From Lachnospiraceae bacterium (GTDB lineage Bacteria; Bacillota; Clostridia; Lachnospirales; Lachnospiraceae), in NCBI GenBank assembly GCA_900755865.1, contig CAAEHZ010000423.1:1-7180 (forward strand): DNA of 7,180 bases, given 5' to 3'. Under the pieces are notes generated by a model. The model saw only the letters and a list, made by a program, of their open reading frames with translations, was not told where the DNA came from and made no database searches. The position numbers and the translations under genes are program-made. Positions 4,283 through 7,180 of the stretch are shown one piece after another; within the stretch, counting starts at the first letter, position 1; each line of letters starts with the position of its first letter.

Positions 4283-7180
4283 TCTTCCGCCGCCTCCCTC
4301 TGTGATTCTTTCAGCCGTCTGGCGGTTTCTATCGGGTCATCCGCAGGGGAATAGATATTGATTTCCTGATTCACCTCAATCCGCTTTTCCGTACTGTTCG
4401 TTATCGTCTGGCTTCCCGCCCCTGCCATATGGACTTCCGGCATGGACATTTCTATTATCTTGTCAATATCCGGCAGGGATTGGGCTACCACAGTATCAAT
4501 GTCCGACATAGACCGCACCAAGCCTCCTTTATATCCATCTCCTGACATTTCGCCTGCATAGTCAAATTTTTTGGACGGGCTGTGGATATCCAACTCTCTG
4601 TATGCTGCCTCTACTGCTGCCCGCGCCATGGATTCTACCGCGCTTACCACGGAAGCCGTTCCACTTTCAATTCCCTGCCGCATCCCCTCCGGGATTCTCT
4701 TTCCGATTCCGTCCCACGTTTCTACCTGTATTCCACTATCTCCCGTGGCTACAATCACCGAGCAGAGGTTGCTGACCGTTTCCTGTACCTGCGGGCTCTT
4801 CTCTTCAATTCCCTGAATGATGCCCGTATCTACGCTTTTTCCGGTCGCTTCAAATTTTTCAGAAGAGTTTTCATGGATATCCAACTCTTCATTTGCGGCT
4901 TTTACAACATCCGCCGACATTTCCTCCGCCTGATTGGCTACGTCCTGTGCGTTGTCCTTGATTCCTGTCCGGAATCCCTCGGCTGCCATCTGTCCGGCTG
5001 TCTGGTAGGATTCCATCACCTTTTCTGTCGTTTCGTCCGGCAGGCTCATCGATTCTGTGAACAGCTCATTTGCTTTTGCCAGTTCTTCATCCGTCATTTT
5101 TACAAAAGTAGCCACATATCCGGCTCCCTCCGGTCCCATTTCCGCCAGATGCTGTAAAAGCCCCTGATTGATTCCTCTGTCGGCAAGGAGCTCCATGTTC
5201 TCCGCCCACTCGGAGATACCGTCTATCTGTGACTGCATATTTGAGAGCAGGTCTTTTGTGGATATCTCTGTCCCTTTTTGGAACTTTGCGAAAATATCAA
5301 GCTGGGATTCCACGGAGCTTCTTACATTGTCCTGCATTTCCTGAAAGGCTGTATTCGCTTCCTCTGCCAGTTCCGACAACTTTCCTCCGGCTGCTGCCGC
5401 GGCATCCCCTAACTCTCCCGTAGCTGCTGCCGTATTGTAAATGCCCTCATTCTGTGATACATAGTTGTAGCAGTATTCATATTCCTCTGACAGACTGCTG
5501 ATAGACCCGTTTGTGCTTTCAATCGCCGCATCCAGAGCGGCTAATGCCTCCTGTCCTTCTTTGACACTCCAGATATAGTCATCCATCGCCTGCGCATCTG
5601 CCGGGCTGCTGTATTCGTTCAGCTTCGCCATGGTATCATTCAGCTTTTCTTCCGCCTCTGTCAGCTCTGCAAGCTGCGCTTTCCGCTGCTCCCGCAGTTC
5701 TGCAAGCTGCTTCTCCATCTCCCACTGCTCCTGGGCTATCTGCGACATATCTTCTCTGGCCGCATTTGCCTTATCCAACGCGGAAAGAGCGTCTATATTC
5801 GTGTATATGGCATCCGTGGACATATTCAAAAGCCCCGTCTGCTCATCAATACGCAGGTTTAAATCCGGATAAGCACTGTTTAATTCATCAATAATCTGAT
5901 TCTGCCTTAACTGCTCCGAATTGGTGAGCTTCGTTTTTGCCTGAAGCGTTGCCAGCTCATCCACCAGCTTTTTTGCCGCCGTTGCTTCCTGTTCCAGCCC
6001 CGCTCTGGACTTCTCTCTGGTATCCTGTGCGGTTGTGCTTTCTGTATTCAAGGATGCTGTTGCTTCCGCCAACTCATGGGACTTTTGGGCTGTTTCCGAA
6101 AGTACCTCCAAATTATCCCGGTTAATTAAGATATAAGCCCCTACTGCTGCCGTCAGCCCCGCGATTGCCGTTATTAAAAGCCCCGCCGGATTTGCTGACA
6201 TGGCTGTGTTCAACAGCCACTGTGTTACCGTGGCGCCGTCTGTGGCAGTCTTATACGCCGTCCATGCCGCCTGTGCCGCTTCAATAGCAGGACCCACTAC
6301 CTTCATTTGCAGATTTGCCGCCGCAATCCCTGCCACTCCTGCCGCTATGAGGTCCGCGTTGTCTAAAACCCATGTTAAGCCGTCAATGGCTACCGGAAGA
6401 GCATCCTCTCCAAGCTCCAGCGCTCCTTCGCAAAATTTCGCCATAGCCGTTGACAGCTTATTGAGAGAGGTATTTAATTCCCCGTCTGTGACTGATTTTT
6501 GCAGCCTTTCCACGGCGCTTGTAGCGCCCTGTACTGCTGTCCGCATATTCTTATCGAACACACCCTCTGCTGCAATCCCCAGCCCTTCCAGAGCGGATTT
6601 TAAAATCGTCACATCCCCTTTCAGGTTATTGTTCATGGTGCTTGCCATGTTCTTTGCAGCACCGGAACAGTTCTTGATTTGCTTGTTTAAATTGTCGTAC
6701 TCCTCCCCGGTGCCCTTCAAGAGAGCATTGACAGCAGCGATATCCGTCTTATTAAATATCCGGTTAATCATCTGTGTTTTTTCCGTGGTGGACATTCCCT
6801 CCATTTTGGCGTTCAAATCCACCATAATATCGTTCAAATCCCGCATATTGCCGGAAGAATCTGATATCTGTACCCCCAACTCCTGCAGGGCTGCGGAAGC
6901 GCTGTCCGTTGGTGCGGTAAGGGACAGAATGACGTTTCGCAAATGTGTGCCGCCCTCTTCGCCCTTAATACCGTTATTTGCCAGCACACCCAGCTCTGTG
7001 TTCATTGTTTCCAGACTCTGCCCCGCCAGCGTGACTGTTCCGGCACATACAAGGGTTGCTTCCCCGAGCTGTGCAATGCTCGTATTGGATTTCTGCGCCG
7101 TCCGGGTCATTTCGTCCATATACATATCAAGCTGGGAGGTTTCCAGATTCAAAGCCGCCATGGAATCCGTCACCAAATCA
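4276..7180 (-). CDS. Phage tail tape measure protein, TP901 family (5' end outside the window)
   Basis: Tape measure proteins fill the tail tube, set its length and are ejected during infection. The reading frame is open to the right window edge, so the true start and N-terminus are missing; the TTG at 7176 is an internal leucine (the preceding codon is GAT, giving DLVTDSMAALNLE), not a start. About 967 residues are visible. Counting from that leucine, residues 1-200 match the TP901 tape-measure core, with LETMNTELGVLANNGIKG, a TDIAAVNALLKG segment and NNLKGDVTILKSALEGLG. Hydrophobic stretches lie near 262-300 and 331-352 (ending AVGAYILI), as expected for a membrane-inserting segment. Residues about 360-600 are rich in Ala, Glu, Lys and Gln with heptad-like spacing, especially 486-520, consistent with coiled coil. 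The C-terminus carries repeated ELDIH/GxxxGI modules. I see no peptidase or lysozyme motif. The gene ends GAATGGTAA, overlapping the Dit start by 7 bases. Family assignment is secure; the exact subgroup is not. Confidence 0.95.
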   Translation of the reverse strand, partial: DLVTDSMAALNLETSQLDMYMDEMTRTAQKSNTSIAQLGEATLVCAGTVTLAGQSLETMNTELGVLANNGIKGEEGGTHLRNVILSLTAPTDSASAALQELGVQISDSSGNMRDLNDIMVDLNAKMEGMSTTEKTQMINRIFNKTDIAAVNALLKGTGEEYDNLNKQIKNCSGAAKNMASTMNNNLKGDVTILKSALEGLGIAAEGVFDKNMRTAVQGATSAVERLQKSVTDGELNTSLNKLSTAMAKFCEGALELGEDALPVAIDGLTWVLDNADLIAAGVAGIAAANLQMKVVGPAIEAAQAAWTAYKTATDGATVTQWLLNTAMSANPAGLLITAIAGLTAAVGAYILINRDNLEVLSETAQKSHELAEATASLNTESTTAQDTREKSRAGLEQEATAAKKLVDELATLQAKTKLTNSEQLRQNQIIDELNSAYPDLNLRIDEQTGLLNMSTDAIYTNIDALSALDKANAAREDMSQIAQEQWEMEKQLAELREQRKAQLAELTEAEEKLNDTMAKLNEYSSPADAQAMDDYIWSVKEGQEALAALDAAIESTNGSISSLSEEYEYCYNYVSQNEGIYNTAAATGELGDAAAAAGGKLSELAEEANTAFQEMQDNVRSSVESQLDIFAKFQKGTEISTKDLLSNMQSQIDGISEWAENMELLADRGINQGLLQHLAEMGPEGAGYVATFVKMTDEELAKANELFTESMSLPDETTEKVMESYQTAGQMAAEGFRTGIKDNAQDVANQAEEMSADVVKAANEELDIHENSSEKFEATGKSVDTGIIQGIEEKSPQVQETVSNLCSVIVATGDSGIQVETWDGIGKRIPEGMRQGIESGTASVVSAVESMARAAVEAAYRELDIHSPSKKFDYAGEMSGDGYKGGLVRSMSDIDTVVAQSLPDIDKIIEMSMPEVHMAGAGSQTITNSTEKRIEVNQEINIYSPADDPIETARRLKESQREAAEEW
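4293..4298 (-). promoter_or_regulatory. Shine-Dalgarno for the Dit gene, inside the tape measure gene
   Basis: GGGAGG on the minus strand lies 10 bases before the ATG at 4282. It sits in the last codons of the tape measure gene. The spacing is slightly long; a weaker GGAAG is closer. Re-initiation by ribosomes finishing the tape measure at the overlapping ATGGTAA is also likely. Confidence 0.5.
4583..4597 (-). repeat. 15-base direct repeat, copy B (ELDIH codons)
   Basis: TGGATATCCAACTCT on the plus strand is identical to positions 4874-4888. It encodes the ELDIH element of the second tape measure C-terminal module. The copies are 291 bases (97 codons) apart, in the same frame, which is consistent with an ancient in-frame duplication, though constrained coding could also explain it. 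Confidence 0.75.
4874..4888 (-). repeat. 15-base direct repeat, copy A (ELDIH codons)
   Basis: Identical 15-mer to 4583-4597, encoding ELDIH of the first C-terminal module of the tape measure. The identity stops at the edges of the ELDIH codons. Confidence 0.75.

Larger units (their letters stand above)
4519..4980 (-). repeat. Degenerate ~50-residue repeats in the tape measure C-terminus
   Basis: Four copies of a GxxxG[I/L] motif occur at near-regular spacing within the tape measure: GFRTGI, GIIQGI, GMRQGI and GYKGGL, with the second glycines at residues 738, 789, 835 and 885 (counted from the Leu at 7176). Two copies are preceded by an ELDIH element, ELDIHENSSEKFEATG (from residue 764) and ELDIHSPSKKFDYAG (from residue 861). 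LDIHSPS followed by a GxxxGI helix is a recurrent C-terminal module in Firmicutes tape measure proteins. The first ELDIH copy has lost the SPS part, so the repeats look old and diverged. Confidence 0.7.

Noticed and set aside
4582..5157. Plus-strand open frame of 191 codons opposite the tape measure gene
   Set aside because: It is antisense to a well-supported coding region, is rich in Cys, Phe, Arg and His as expected of a reverse-strand shadow, and has no convincing ribosome site.
7174..7176. TTG at 7176 as the start of the tape measure gene
   Set aside because: The frame continues open to the window edge with a family-consistent Asp before it, no ribosome site can be assessed, and the TP901 family has a longer N-terminus.

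Overview
The window is a stretch of a tailed-phage tail module, either a prophage or a free phage of siphovirus type. All supported genes lie on the minus strand, so transcription runs from high to low coordinates. Moderate GC content, strong AGGAGG-type ribosome binding sites, one TTG start and the protein families point to a low- to mid-GC Firmicutes host. A gut Clostridia or Lachnospiraceae-like host is my best inference; the window holds no host gene or integration site to confirm it.

Layout in transcription order. The long 3' part of a TP901-type tape measure protein enters from the right edge (7180-4276). It overlaps the distal tail protein (Dit, 4282-3401) by 7 bases. Two bases later comes a Siphovirus Gp37-like tail protein with a TTG start (3398-2337). 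Next are a modular tail fibre or baseplate protein (2332-1187), a 222-residue protein with a Flg_new/InlB-repeat-like domain (1175-507), and a protein with an acidic linker and helical C-terminus that runs off the left edge (497-1).

The genes are packed with gaps of at most 11 bases. At three junctions the stop codon overlaps or touches the next gene's Shine-Dalgarno sequence, as in a translationally coupled late operon. There is no non-coding stretch long enough for a promoter, terminator or RNA gene. By family knowledge the tape measure sets tail length, Dit and the Gp37-like protein form the tail tip, and the fibre and the small protein after it are the likely host-contact parts.

I found no previously undescribed system. 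The most interesting parts are the small Flg_new-like protein after the fibre, the repeated C-terminal modules of the tape measure, and a weak possibility of frameshift fusion between the fibre and the small protein.
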